DNA of 33,514 nt from CAYVHB01 sp964450865 (GCA_964450865.1 CAYVHB010000031.1:1-33514), one strand, 5' to 3'; shown: positions 8,002 through 17,267, numbered from the stretch's first letter. Made by a program: numbers and translations. Notes: generated by a model from the letters alone, not told the origin.

Positions 8002-9058
8002 AGGATGTCACCTCTCCAGCATGCCGATCTTTGCTATCCGTGTCGCCAGCATGCCGCTCTCTGGCATCCGGATCTGCGGCATTTGGCTCCCTGGTCCCCG
8101 AGTCGCCAGCATCCGGATCGTTCGCTCCCGGTTCCGCCCAGAGACGTTCCGGGTACAGGCCATTCTCTTTCATCATCCGGAAGGCCTGTGAGACTTTGTC
8201 TTTATCCTCAGGATATGTGATGCCATACCAGATGTCGGGCGTGGTCGCAATTTTCACCCGGGCCAGACCGCGCAAAATCAGCGAATTGACGACCGCATTC
8301 AGGTAAAACTCGGCTTTGACGGGATTTTCCGGCAACTGGTCGGTACAGAACCGGGCAAATTCTGCGGCCAGGAATGACAGGAACCCGGCTGAAAAACCCC
8401 AGATATTCATCGATACCCTCGTATCATCCGGAATAGGTTGCCAGGTCTGACCATCGTCAGCCAGATAGGCCAGACCGGCGCCACGGTGTTCGATCCGGGT
8501 TCTTTCAACGATGCTGGCTAAATAGCCATCGGAATCAATCTGGCAAATGCCACGGGAGACGCTACCATGTTCGGAAATGGTCTGATCCAGCCGATAGGCG
8601 ATCATCACATGGCTGGCGGCCTGGCCGCTGCTGATGGCACACAAATGATCATAGACCAGCTGGAAGGCTCCGGGCCCATAGTAGTCATCGGCATTGATCA
8701 CCGCAAACGGGGCGTCGATCAGCTGCCGGGCTGCCAGGATCGCATGCCCGGTGCCATAGGGCTTCACGCGGCCAGCCGGCGCCGTAACGCCCGCCGGCAA
8801 GTCATCTTGCCTCTGGAAGGCATAATCAACGGTGATATGGCGCGATATGCGGTCGCCGATAGCCTGCCGGAAATCTTGTTCAATTTCCTGCTTGATGACA
8901 AATATGACACGCCTGAATCCGGCCCGCATCGCGTCATAGATTGAAAAATCGATGATCTTCTCATTCTGGCTGGTGACGGATTCGATTTGCTTCAGCCGTC
9001 CGAAACGGCTGCCCATACCGGCTGCCATGATGATCAGGACGGGTTGATTTTCTGGCAT
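7988..9058 (-). CDS. NDP-sugar nucleotidyltransferase (MobA/RfbA-like)
   Basis: The 356-residue protein has a nucleotidyltransferase Rossmann fold. The signature IIMAAGMGSRFGRLKQ lies at about residues 8-23, a metal-binding NADDYYG near 115, and a C-terminal sugar-binding part includes WYGITYPEDK near 280. It is expected to join a sugar-1-phosphate to a nucleotide, probably using the product of the overlapping NahK-like kinase (inference from context). AAAGGAG five bases before the ATG sets the start at 9058. The last 50 or so residues are an unusual Asp/Ala/Gly/Arg-rich tail with repeats such as RHAGDTDSKDRHAGE, outside the enzyme fold and probably dispensable. It is divergent from the GPH symporter. 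Confidence 0.85.
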   Translation of the reverse strand: MPENQPVLIIMAAGMGSRFGRLKQIESVTSQNEKIIDFSIYDAMRAGFRRVIFVIKQEIEQDFRQAIGDRISRHITVDYAFQRQDDLPAGVTAPAGRVKPYGTGHAILAARQLIDAPFAVINADDYYGPGAFQLVYDHLCAISSGQAASHVMIAYRLDQTISEHGSVSRGICQIDSDGYLASIVERTRIEHRGAGLAYLADDGQTWQPIPDDTRVSMNIWGFSAGFLSFLAAEFARFCTDQLPENPVKAEFYLNAVVNSLILRGLARVKIATTPDIWYGITYPEDKDKVSQAFRMMKENGLYPERLWAEPGANDPDAGDSGTREPNAADPDARERHAGDTDSKDRHAGEVTSYAPH

Positions 9059-9265
9059 AAGTACTCCTTTCATCATACCGGTCAGTCAGTCCATACTCCT
9101 GGCCGGTTGTCTTCGTTCAATTCCTGGCCGGATGTCTTGCCGCTAACGATAAATAGCAATATTTGCAAGTTGATTGCCGCTTTAAGTCTTATGATGTTTC
9201 AGTTCAGGGTGTTATGATGACGATAGCAATCCTGTTGAGATAATGCAAGTGGAGGAGGATAACCC

Positions 9266-10732
9266 ATGTTTCAACCATCCAGCCGGCAGCCTTCTGCCAC
9301 GTCAGCCCGTTCCGCCATTCCAACCCGGAATTGGCAAATCGCCCTGTTTGCCTTCAATAACACGGCGACCAACCTGGCCCTCATCCTGATGGGTTACTAT
9401 GCTTTCTTTACCCAGAACGTCCTGGGCCTGACAGCCATCATTGTTGGCGCGATTGCGGCCCTGATGCGGGTCTGGGACGGTGTGATGAATCCGATCGTCC
9501 GGTTCTGGCTGGATCAGACGAACGGCCGTTTCGGCCGTTTCCGCCCGTTCATGCTGGTCGGCAACCTCGTCATGATCAGCACGATGGTGGCAATTTTCCA
9601 TGTGCCGGACAGCCTGGGCCCGGTCAGCCAGTACGCAATCACGGCCGCCCTTTATCTGGTTCATATCATCGGCTATACGATGCAGACCGTCTGCACCAAG
9701 GGAGCCCAGCGGGCCCTGACCCAGGATGCAAAGCAACGTACAGCCTTCTCCTGGTTTGATGCCATCTACAACCTGATTGTCTTCAACGGGTCCATCTTCC
9801 TGGTCACGTGGGTCCTGGCCCCGCGCTATCAACTGCAGATCATCGATCCGCAGTTGTTCAATGATGTGTCCTGGCTGTTTGCTGCCCTCTCGTTTCTCCT
9901 GACCATCCTGGCCGTGATCGGTATCTGGCAGAAAGACCGCACGGAATTTTATAGCCTGGGCGAAAGCTCAGTCAAGGTCAGCTTACAGGTCTATCTCGAC
10001 GTACTCAAGAACAATAAGCCGCTGCAACGGCTGATTGCGGCAGCCGCGACCGGCAAGCTGGCCAGCCTGGCGGTTCCCGGCGGCCTGATCTACCTTTTCT
10101 CCAATCTGCTGCTTGACGTATCCCTTTATGGCCCGTATGCGCTGCTGAACATGATTCCCGGCTTCCTGATTACCCTGGCTGGCCTGGCCTGGGCGCGCAA
10201 GGTTGGCAACAAGAAGGCGTATCTCTGGGTTGCCGGCGGCAGCGCCGTTTTGCTGCTCGCGCTGCTGGTTCTGGCGCCCCCTGTCCTTGGCCAGGGAACG
10301 ACGATCACGGCCGGCGTCATCGGCCTGCTGGTACTCCTGGCCTTGCAGCAGAGCCTGGGCAATATTACCAGCCAGATGGTCCTGCCAATGATCGAGGACT
10401 GTGCCGATCATGAGAATCACCGGACCGGCCGCTTTATCCCCGGGCTGGTCAGCACCTTGTATTTTTTCATGGACAAGCTGATTACCGCCCTGGCGCCCCT
10501 GCTGATTGGTATCGCCATTACCTGGGCCGGCCTGGGCCAGACCCGGATTGCTCCGGATCAGCCGGCCAATTCCCGCTTTGTCATTGCCGTCCTGGTGATT
10601 GTCCTTGGCCTGCCGCTGCTGAGCCAGCTCATCGCCATCGCGGTGATGCCCGGGTATGAACTCGGCAACGAGCGACTGGCTAAAATCCGGCGCGAACTGC
10701 AACTGCGCCGCCAGAACAGGACGGGTGCCTGA
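9266..10732 (+). CDS. GPH-family sugar:cation symporter
   Basis: The 488-residue integral membrane protein has about 12 hydrophobic segments. The N-terminal half shows the GPH/MFS pattern, with MRVWDGVMNPIVRFWLDQTNGRFGRFRPFML after helix 2, the hallmark of MelB/LacS-type glycoside-pentoside-hexuronide symporters. The protein imports a sugar with Na+ or H+. GGAGGAGG nine bases before the ATG supports the start. The gene is divergent from the amino-sugar operon across 207 bp, so its cargo may be an amino-sugar-containing glycoside (inference). No convincing -35/-10 pair could be fixed in that gap. Confidence 0.9.
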   Translation: MFQPSSRQPSATSARSAIPTRNWQIALFAFNNTATNLALILMGYYAFFTQNVLGLTAIIVGAIAALMRVWDGVMNPIVRFWLDQTNGRFGRFRPFMLVGNLVMISTMVAIFHVPDSLGPVSQYAITAALYLVHIIGYTMQTVCTKGAQRALTQDAKQRTAFSWFDAIYNLIVFNGSIFLVTWVLAPRYQLQIIDPQLFNDVSWLFAALSFLLTILAVIGIWQKDRTEFYSLGESSVKVSLQVYLDVLKNNKPLQRLIAAAATGKLASLAVPGGLIYLFSNLLLDVSLYGPYALLNMIPGFLITLAGLAWARKVGNKKAYLWVAGGSAVLLLALLVLAPPVLGQGTTITAGVIGLLVLLALQQSLGNITSQMVLPMIEDCADHENHRTGRFIPGLVSTLYFFMDKLITALAPLLIGIAITWAGLGQTRIAPDQPANSRFVIAVLVIVLGLPLLSQLIAIAVMPGYELGNERLAKIRRELQLRRQNRTGA

Positions 10733-10903
10733 CCTGGGAGGCCAGGCCAACCATCAGCCCCTGTATGCATAAGCCGGGACCAGCCCTTCGATCTTGTTCA
10801 CGCGCTCGATTGCGGCCCATCGACTCTTCCACAAAGCCCGGCAGCTTGCGCTGGACGTGGGCCGTCATGACCGCGACCAGGTAGACGGCACCGGGCCGCT
10901 CTC

Positions 10904-11001
10904 CGGCTTTTGCTGACCGAGCAAACCATCCAGGAAATCGCCTATGAGCTCAACTTCACCGACGAGTTCTACTTCTCACGGTTTTTCAAGAAAAAGGCGG
11001 C
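10904..11001 (+). pseudogene. Fragment of an AraC-family regulator C-terminus
   Basis: The plus strand encodes LTEQTIQEIAYELNFTDEFY followed by FSRFFKKK, the second helix-turn-helix of an AraC protein. There is no first helix-turn-helix, no sensor domain and no natural C-terminus. It runs straight into sequence that belongs to the 3' end of the opposite-strand GGDEF gene. It is read as a decayed remnant. The rest of 10733-11001 holds nothing I can support. Confidence 0.65.
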
Positions 11002-12900
11002 TCAAGCCGGATCCGGACTGGGGTCATCAGCCGTCCGGCCGGAAGTGCGTCTCAGCAAGGGTATAAATAAGATGTCTGATTCCAGCATGTGACCTGATAC
11101 GAGCTGCCCAATCAGGAAGGAGACAGTTTGCTGGGGATCGAGCCGGCCCTGGCGGCAATCTGCCATCAGCTGGCCAGCCTGGCTCAGCAGCATCTGGTGC
11201 TGCTGGATATGCAAGTCCAGATCCGGATAAGCCGCCTGGGCCAGGATAGACTCCTCATGCTGGAAATGCTCGATTGCATGGTCGAGCAGTACCTCAAGCT
11301 GGCTTTGCAGCTGCGGATTGTCCTGCTGGAGATTGAGGCGCATCAGCTGGTCTGCCAGGGCCAGCAGTTCGTTATGCTCACGGTCCAGCTGTTTGTTGCC
11401 GCTTTCGAGAATATTCTGCCCGGGGCTCAAGGTATCATCGCCTGGCAGGCTCACCGGCCCGGATGCAGCTTCCACGCGATTGCGGCCCTTGCGCTTGGCC
11501 CGATACATGGCATCATCGGCCCGGGTCAGCCACGAATCCGCTGATTCGCCGGGCAGCCGGGCTGCCACACCGAAGCTGCAGGTAAAGACTCCGACCTTGT
11601 CATGACGGTTGCCAGCCAGGACCTGGCGGAATTGCTCCATGAGCGCCGTTGCCTCTGGCAGTCCGGTATTGGGCATCAGGATGAGAAATTCCTCGCCGCC
11701 CATGCGAAACAGCTGGTCCGTCGGCCGCATGCAGCGCCGGGCGATGAAGGTCAGCTCCTGCAGGATCAGGTCGCCAATCGGATGGCCAAAGCGATCATTG
11801 ATGACCTTGAATTCATCAATGTCAAAAGCGGCCAGCGCCAGCGGCGTGCCGAAACGGATCGAGCGGCGAATTTCCTCCCCAACCTGTTCCTGGTATAAAT
11901 GGCGATTGCCGGCACCGGTCAGCTGGTCATGGTAACTCAGGTAGACGATCCGGCTCTCAGCCCGCTTGCGCTCGTCAATATTGCGGGCTACGCCGATCAG
12001 CTCAACATCTCTGTCCGCATTGAGGGTGAAACGGACCGTCAGCTCGATCCAGACGGTTTCGCCGCTTCTGTTCAGGGACTGGATCTCAATGGTTCGCCGT
12101 ACTGTGGCGGCCGGATCGCTCAGGATCTCGCGGGTGCCCTCCGCGAACTGGCCACGCATATATTCAAGACTCTCCGTTGTGACAAAAGAACTGATATCTT
12201 GCTGCTGGGCCTCGGCCACGCCAAAGCCGCTTAACTTGCTGATTGAAGGGCTTAAATAGGTAAATCGCCGCTGGGTCAGATTCAGGGTGAAGATTACATC
12301 GGACGAGTTTTCCGTGATCAGGCGATAACGGCTTTCAGTGGCCCGCAGGGCGTATTCAATCTGTTTCTTGCTGGTCAGGTCGATAAACGTGCTGCGGATC
12401 AGGCGTTTGTCCTCCTGGTAATAAACATTGCTGCGGAAATGGACAAACAGATCCCCGAAATTGCCAGCCAGCTGAAGCTCGATCATTTCGCAGGCTCCGC
12501 TGCGCTCCAGCTCACGCAGCGCCAGATACAGACTATCCTGGCTGGCCGGGTGGACCAGGGAACTGAGCGGCTTGCCAAGCAACGCGGGTACTTCGGTAGC
12601 CAGCAGGGCGGCCAGGGTCCGGTTCGCGGTCATGATCCGGTAGTCCGGATCAAGGACTGCATAACCGACAGGTGCGTCATTGAACAGATCCTGATAAAGC
12701 TGCCGGGCTATCTCCAGCTCCTGCGCGCGGCGGGCCAGCTCATCATTCTGGTACAGCAGTTCCTGGTGATAAACACTGATTTCCTCGAGCAGCTCGCGCC
12801 GCGACAGCATATCCAGGAAATGTTCGTCCACTTGCTGGGTATTCAGCATCTGGGCGATTTTATCGCTAATTTTCTTGTCCCGTATGGCATTATCAGGCAT
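11002..12900 (-). CDS. PAS-PAS-GGDEF diguanylate cyclase with C-terminal hemerythrin domain
   Basis: The 632-residue cytoplasmic signalling protein contains a helical N-terminus, PAS domains at about 65-185 and 190-315, a GGDEF domain at about 320-480 and a bacteriohemerythrin-like four-helix bundle at about 500-620. The cyclase signature is RMGGEEFLIL. RPTD lies five residues ahead of GGEEF as a product-inhibition I-site. The hemerythrin iron ligands are suggested by DREHNELLAL, HAIEHFQHEE, HIQQHQMLL and a closing H..E..D. Its role is inferred as oxygen- or redox-tuned synthesis of cyclic-di-GMP. The start codon overlaps the stop of the CheB-CheR gene by 8 bp, so the pair is co-translated. 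Confidence 0.9.
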   Translation of the reverse strand: MPDNAIRDKKISDKIAQMLNTQQVDEHFLDMLSRRELLEEISVYHQELLYQNDELARRAQELEIARQLYQDLFNDAPVGYAVLDPDYRIMTANRTLAALLATEVPALLGKPLSSLVHPASQDSLYLALRELERSGACEMIELQLAGNFGDLFVHFRSNVYYQEDKRLIRSTFIDLTSKKQIEYALRATESRYRLITENSSDVIFTLNLTQRRFTYLSPSISKLSGFGVAEAQQQDISSFVTTESLEYMRGQFAEGTREILSDPAATVRRTIEIQSLNRSGETVWIELTVRFTLNADRDVELIGVARNIDERKRAESRIVYLSYHDQLTGAGNRHLYQEQVGEEIRRSIRFGTPLALAAFDIDEFKVINDRFGHPIGDLILQELTFIARRCMRPTDQLFRMGGEEFLILMPNTGLPEATALMEQFRQVLAGNRHDKVGVFTCSFGVAARLPGESADSWLTRADDAMYRAKRKGRNRVEAASGPVSLPGDDTLSPGQNILESGNKQLDREHNELLALADQLMRLNLQQDNPQLQSQLEVLLDHAIEHFQHEESILAQAAYPDLDLHIQQHQMLLSQAGQLMADCRQGRLDPQQTVSFLIGQLVSGHMLESDILFIPLLRRTSGRTADDPSPDPA

Positions 12901-15900
12901 GAGACATTACCCCCGTCCGGTCCTTGCAATCGATCCTGGCCTCCAGGTGCTTGATCTCCGTGACATCGACGACTGTGCCAATCAGCCGCAGCGGCTTCCC
13001 GGCTTCATCACGCCGGGTAATCTGGCCCCGATCATGATACCAGCCATATTCACCACTTTTGCGCTTGATCCGGTAGACAATATTCCACGCCGGCGTCCGT
13101 CCTTCCAGATAACCGCGCATGTGGGCCATGGTCGGTTCATAGTCATCCGGATGGATCAGCCCCGTGATGGCATAGACGTCCGTCGGGAATTCCGCCAGAG
13201 TATAGCCGAGCATGGTCGCCTTGCGCGGGTCGAAAGCGACCTGGTTATTGGATAAATCCCATTCCCACCAGGCAATTTTGCCGACTTCCAGGGCTTCATT
13301 GAGTCGTTCCTGGGACTTGCGCCATTCATGCTGGACGATGCGCAGCTGGGACACATCAATGAAGGTGATCATGATCCCGTCGATCGCGTTGTTCTCCGCG
13401 CGATAGGGGCGGATCTGGGTAATCCAGGTCCGGCCCCTGGTATCAACGATTTCCTTCTCGATGGTCTGCAGGGTATCGACAACCTGCTGCAGATCGGCAT
13501 GGAAGTCTTTATATAAATTGTCGACGGTGATGTGAGTAATCGGCCGGCCAATATCCGTCGGCAGGATATTGGTAATTTTGTGAACGACTGACGTGATCTT
13601 GCGGATACACATTTTGCGGTCGAGATACAGCGCGCCGATGTCGGTATTTTTCAGCAGGTTATCCAGGTCGCTGTTCAGGCGCGTCAGGTCATCAACCTTG
13701 TTCTGGTACTCGGCATTGACCGTGTAAAGCTCCTCGTTGACCGATTGCAGCTCTTCATTGGTGCTTTGCAGCTCCTCGTTGGAGGCGATCAGTTCCTCGT
13801 TCGCAGACTGCAGCTCTTCATTGGACGTCTCCAGCTCCTCGACAGTCGCCTGCAGGTTTTCGCGGACGCTGGCCAGTTCCCGGTCCATCTGGCTGATCCG
13901 GTCGCTGTATTCACGACTGGCCTCGACAGGCAGCGGCCGGGCGTGTGTGGCCGTCTTAGCCTGGTCAAACGTCAGGCTGACCAGGCACATGTCGTTTTTT
14001 TCCACACTGAAAAGGCTGCCCCGCAAGCTGATGGCCTGGTCTTCCAGGCCTCTGCAGCCGGTGATATTTTCTACGGCAACTGTCTTGCGTTCTGCGCGCA
14101 GCCGGCGCAGCAGGTTGTTGAAATAAATAACCAGGTCCGGATTGAGGTTTTCAAAGACATGATTGGTAAACCGGCCGCTGTGAAAACGCATGAAAGGATT
14201 GACATCATTGATCACGTGGACAATGTTGTCATTGCTGTCAATGACCAGGGAAGGTGGCAGGGTGCTGGCCAGAAGTCCCTCGAGAATAGGCTCGGTCTTC
14301 GGTCCGGACAGGCGCTGCAGCCCATGCAGGTGTTCCGGGCGCTTCTGGCGCAGCATGCTCAGCTCGCTGACATTGGGCGGTCTGGCACCCGGCAGGGGCT
14401 TGTAGATTTTCCATTTGCTGTCGATTATGGCAAAGGACTCATTCAGCTCGCCGATTGATTCGCTGCTGCCCATAAACAGATAGCCGGTCTCGTTCAATGA
14501 GTGGTAGAACATGGTCAGTACTTTTTTCTGCATCTCCGGCTTGAGGTAGATGAAAAGATTGCGGCAGACAAGCAGGTCCAGCCTGGAAAAGGGCGGATCC
14601 TTGAGCAGGTTATGGGTTGCAAAGACGATCTTTTTACGCAGACTTTCGTTGATCAGATATCCGTTCTCCTTGCGCGTAAAGTACTTGAACAGCAGGTCCG
14701 GTTCGACGTCGGCAATAATGCTCTCCGGATACAGGCCCTGGCCGGCAATATCCAGAGCGTACCGGTCAATATCGGAGGCAAATATCTTGAATGTGCAGGC
14801 GAGCTTGTTGCGGTCAATATACTCCTGCATCAGCATGGCCAGGGAGTAGACCTCCTCGCCGGATGAACAGCCGGTCGACCAGACGCGCAGGTTTTTTTTG
14901 CCATAGTCCAGATTGGGCAAGACCTTCTCGCGCAAGACATCGAAGGCTTCCAGGTCGCGGAAAAACCGGGTCACGCCGATCAGCAGTTCACGAAACAGCG
15001 CCGTCTTCTCCTTGTCCGATTCGGACAGGAATACCATGTAATCCTGCAGGGTGCTGAAGCGGTTGACACCGACCCGCCGTTCGAGGCGGCGGGTAATGGT
15101 ATTTTCTTTATAGTATGAAAAGTCGATGCCGCAGTAGTCGCGCAAGATCAGGATGATCTTGGACAGGGCGTCGATATTCCTGGTCATGATCGCCTCGGGC
15201 GTGCTTCCTTTCTCGATAAACGGATGCTTGATGAAATTGATCAGGGCTTCCGGCATCTTTTCCGGTGCCAGGATAAAATCGACCAGGCCGGTGGCTATCG
15301 AACTGCGCGGCATGCCATCGAACTTGGCGCTGCGGTCGTCCTGGACCATAACCATGCCGCCGGCTTCCTTGATCGAACGGATACCCAGGGTGCCGTCACT
15401 GCCGGTGCCGGAGAGGATGATGCTGATGGCCTTGCGCTCCTTGTCTGTCGCGAGAGAGCGCAGGAATATATCGATCGGCAGGTTCAGGCTCTTCTTATTG
15501 CGCTGTTCCTCCAGAAAGAGCTGGCCATGCAGGATCGACATATTCTTGCGGGGCGGAATCAGGTAGATGGTATTGGGCCTGGTCTGCATACCATCAGCGG
15601 CGATCCTGATCGTCATGCTGGTGCAGCGGGCCAGCAGCTCGTCCATCATGCTGCGGTAGTCGGGTGACAGATGCTGGATAACAATAAAGACCATCCCGGT
15701 GTCATCCGGCATGTTTTTGAAAAAGTCCTGCAACGCTTCCAGGCCGCCAGCCGAGGCGCCGATCCCGACATAATAGGGTGAGTCCGCGCTCACAGATGGG
15801 CGGGATGGATAGGACCGCCCTGCTTCCGGGCCATCAGCCGGGGCGCCGGTCCCGGCAGGGGAGATTGAGTCCGCGGTCGCAGGCGAGAGGGATGTATCTG

Positions 15901-15907
15901 GTATCAT
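12893..15907 (-). CDS. CheB-CheR fusion with PAS domains
   Basis: The 1004-residue fusion starts with a low-complexity Ser/Pro/Ala linker of about 40 residues. A CheB methylesterase domain follows (catalytic Ser52 in GASAGG, His79 in IQHLSPDY and Asp near 175 in SGTGSDG). Next is a CheR SAM-dependent methyltransferase domain at about 235-500 (STGCSSGEEVYSLAML, then LVCRNLFIYL). A PAS-like segment, a heptad coiled coil of repeated EELxSxNEEL units at about 700-760 and two more PAS domains end the protein. There is no kinase or receiver domain. Such fusions relay chemosensory-type signals to a partner, here plausibly the overlapping diguanylate cyclase. The ribosome binding site is weak (AGGAAAG). 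Confidence 0.9.
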   Translation of the reverse strand: MIPDTSLSPATADSISPAGTGAPADGPEAGRSYPSRPSVSADSPYYVGIGASAGGLEALQDFFKNMPDDTGMVFIVIQHLSPDYRSMMDELLARCTSMTIRIAADGMQTRPNTIYLIPPRKNMSILHGQLFLEEQRNKKSLNLPIDIFLRSLATDKERKAISIILSGTGSDGTLGIRSIKEAGGMVMVQDDRSAKFDGMPRSSIATGLVDFILAPEKMPEALINFIKHPFIEKGSTPEAIMTRNIDALSKIILILRDYCGIDFSYYKENTITRRLERRVGVNRFSTLQDYMVFLSESDKEKTALFRELLIGVTRFFRDLEAFDVLREKVLPNLDYGKKNLRVWSTGCSSGEEVYSLAMLMQEYIDRNKLACTFKIFASDIDRYALDIAGQGLYPESIIADVEPDLLFKYFTRKENGYLINESLRKKIVFATHNLLKDPPFSRLDLLVCRNLFIYLKPEMQKKVLTMFYHSLNETGYLFMGSSESIGELNESFAIIDSKWKIYKPLPGARPPNVSELSMLRQKRPEHLHGLQRLSGPKTEPILEGLLASTLPPSLVIDSNDNIVHVINDVNPFMRFHSGRFTNHVFENLNPDLVIYFNNLLRRLRAERKTVAVENITGCRGLEDQAISLRGSLFSVEKNDMCLVSLTFDQAKTATHARPLPVEASREYSDRISQMDRELASVRENLQATVEELETSNEELQSANEELIASNEELQSTNEELQSVNEELYTVNAEYQNKVDDLTRLNSDLDNLLKNTDIGALYLDRKMCIRKITSVVHKITNILPTDIGRPITHITVDNLYKDFHADLQQVVDTLQTIEKEIVDTRGRTWITQIRPYRAENNAIDGIMITFIDVSQLRIVQHEWRKSQERLNEALEVGKIAWWEWDLSNNQVAFDPRKATMLGYTLAEFPTDVYAITGLIHPDDYEPTMAHMRGYLEGRTPAWNIVYRIKRKSGEYGWYHDRGQITRRDEAGKPLRLIGTVVDVTEIKHLEARIDCKDRTGVMSHA

Positions 15908-16113
15908 TTTATCTCGACTTTCCTGATTCTGTATTGTCTGTCCGGCCCGGTCCCCGTGGTGGTCCCGAGGTCTTGTGCCGGCGCTATTCTTGCCAGTTAT
16001 TCTGCAACACTGTTCTTGCCGTTTGTTCTGCCATTAAGAAAATTAAAAATCAGATGCGCTTCGAATGCGGCCGGTTGGTCATTCATTATGCGCTTCATCG
16101 TTGATCTATCATT

Positions 16114-16147
16114 GTTGAGACATGCCTGAAGTTGAGACATGCCTGAA
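16114..16147. repeat. Perfect 17-bp tandem duplication
   Basis: GTTGAGACATGCCTGAA occurs at 16114-16130 and immediately again at 16131-16147. It lies in the 403-bp gap between the divergent CheB-CheR gene and the EamA transporter (15908-16310). Otherwise I see only AT-rich sequence in that gap, with a TTGACA at 16196-16201 lacking a well-spaced -10. Confidence 0.75.
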
Positions 16148-16310
16148 TGCTCTGCTCTTGTGCATTTATTTATATGCGTAATGGTATTTCATTTATTGAC
16201 ATGACCATTTTACCATTGAGATTTTATAGCGTAAATAGGAAAAGTTGACATCGCCCGTGCGCAAGCAGGAGGCCTGTGATAGAATGGACGGCGACACAGG
16301 AGGGAAGCCC

Positions 16311-17267
16311 ATGAACGAAACATCAGTTCCGGCTCACACTGCCGGCCCGGCCACGAAACAAAGCCAGCCCATACAGACAGGCCGGCAAATGGCATCCGGC
16401 AAGGCCCGGCCAGCTGGCCTGCTGGCCCGCGGCGGGCCGGTATTCATCCTGGCCGCGGCCTTGCTCTGGAGCCTGGCCGGGCTACTGATCAAATACATTC
16501 CCTGGCATCCGATGGCAATTGCCGGTGGCCGCAGTTTCCTGGCCGCCTTTGTTTTTATTGCCTTCTACCGCCGCCGCCTGTTGCGCTGGCCAGGCCGGAT
16601 CACGGTTCTTTCCGGGCTGGCCCTGGCCCTGACGCAGATTGGTTTCGTGATCGCCAACAAGCTCACGACCGCTGCCAACGCCATCATGCTTCAATACGTT
16701 TCGCCCTTTTTTGTTGTTGTCCTGGGGGCCCTGCTTTATCACTACCGGCCAACCCGGCGCGAAGTGACAGCCCTGGTCATCGCCTCCAGCGGCATCGTCT
16801 TGTTTTTCCTCGATGATCTTTCGCCAGGCAACATGGCCGGCAATCTCCTGGCCCTTGGTACAGCCGTGACCTTTGCCATGGTTTTCCTGTTCAACCATCG
16901 CCCGGAATGTGATACCCCTGTAGCCTTGTTTATCGGCCAGGCCGTGACCTTCCTCAGCGGCCTGCCTTTCCTGCTCACAACCCGCGACTTCTCCTGGCCG
17001 CCCCTGCTGTCCATGCTGATCCTCGGCATCTTCCAGCTCGGCCTGGCCTACTTCTGCTTTGGCGTTGGGATCCGGACGACTCCACCCCTGGCCGCCAGCC
17101 TGCTGGCCATGGTTGAGCCGATTATCAATCCGGTCTGGGTTTTCCTTGCCGTCCATGAAGTGCCCGGCTGGCCAGCCCTGGCCGGTGCCGCCATCGTCCT
17201 GGCTGCAGTCTTATACCTGAACCTGCGCAACTTGAAGCCTGCCCGGACCCGTTCGCCTGATCAATAA
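16311..17267 (+). CDS. EamA/DMT-family transporter
   Basis: The 318-residue membrane protein has two EamA repeats and about ten hydrophobic helices (for example FILAAALLWSLAGLLIKYIP and LLALGTAVTFAMVFLFNHRP). This drug/metabolite transporter family exports or imports small metabolites such as amino acids; the substrate is not readable. The start at 16311 is chosen because CAGGAGGG lies seven bases ahead. The frame is open back to 16245 but has no ribosome binding site there. An unusual 35-residue polar N-terminus precedes the first helix. Confidence 0.88.
   Translation: MNETSVPAHTAGPATKQSQPIQTGRQMASGKARPAGLLARGGPVFILAAALLWSLAGLLIKYIPWHPMAIAGGRSFLAAFVFIAFYRRRLLRWPGRITVLSGLALALTQIGFVIANKLTTAANAIMLQYVSPFFVVVLGALLYHYRPTRREVTALVIASSGIVLFFLDDLSPGNMAGNLLALGTAVTFAMVFLFNHRPECDTPVALFIGQAVTFLSGLPFLLTTRDFSWPPLLSMLILGIFQLGLAYFCFGVGIRTTPPLAASLLAMVEPIINPVWVFLAVHEVPGWPALAGAAIVLAAVLYLNLRNLKPARTRSPDQ

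Noticed and set aside
10733..10760. CCTGG/CCAGG hairpin after the GPH symporter
   Set aside because: The stem is only 5 bp and there is no T-tract, so it is not a supported terminator.
13737..14458. Plus-strand open frames across the CheB-CheR coiled coil
   Set aside because: They are antisense to the repeated EELxSxNEEL coiled-coil codons; the repetitive Ser/Leu pattern is a shadow.
16482..17156. Minus-strand frame antisense to the EamA transporter
   Set aside because: Gln/Gly/Asp-rich composition is the complement of membrane-helix codons; there is no start signal.
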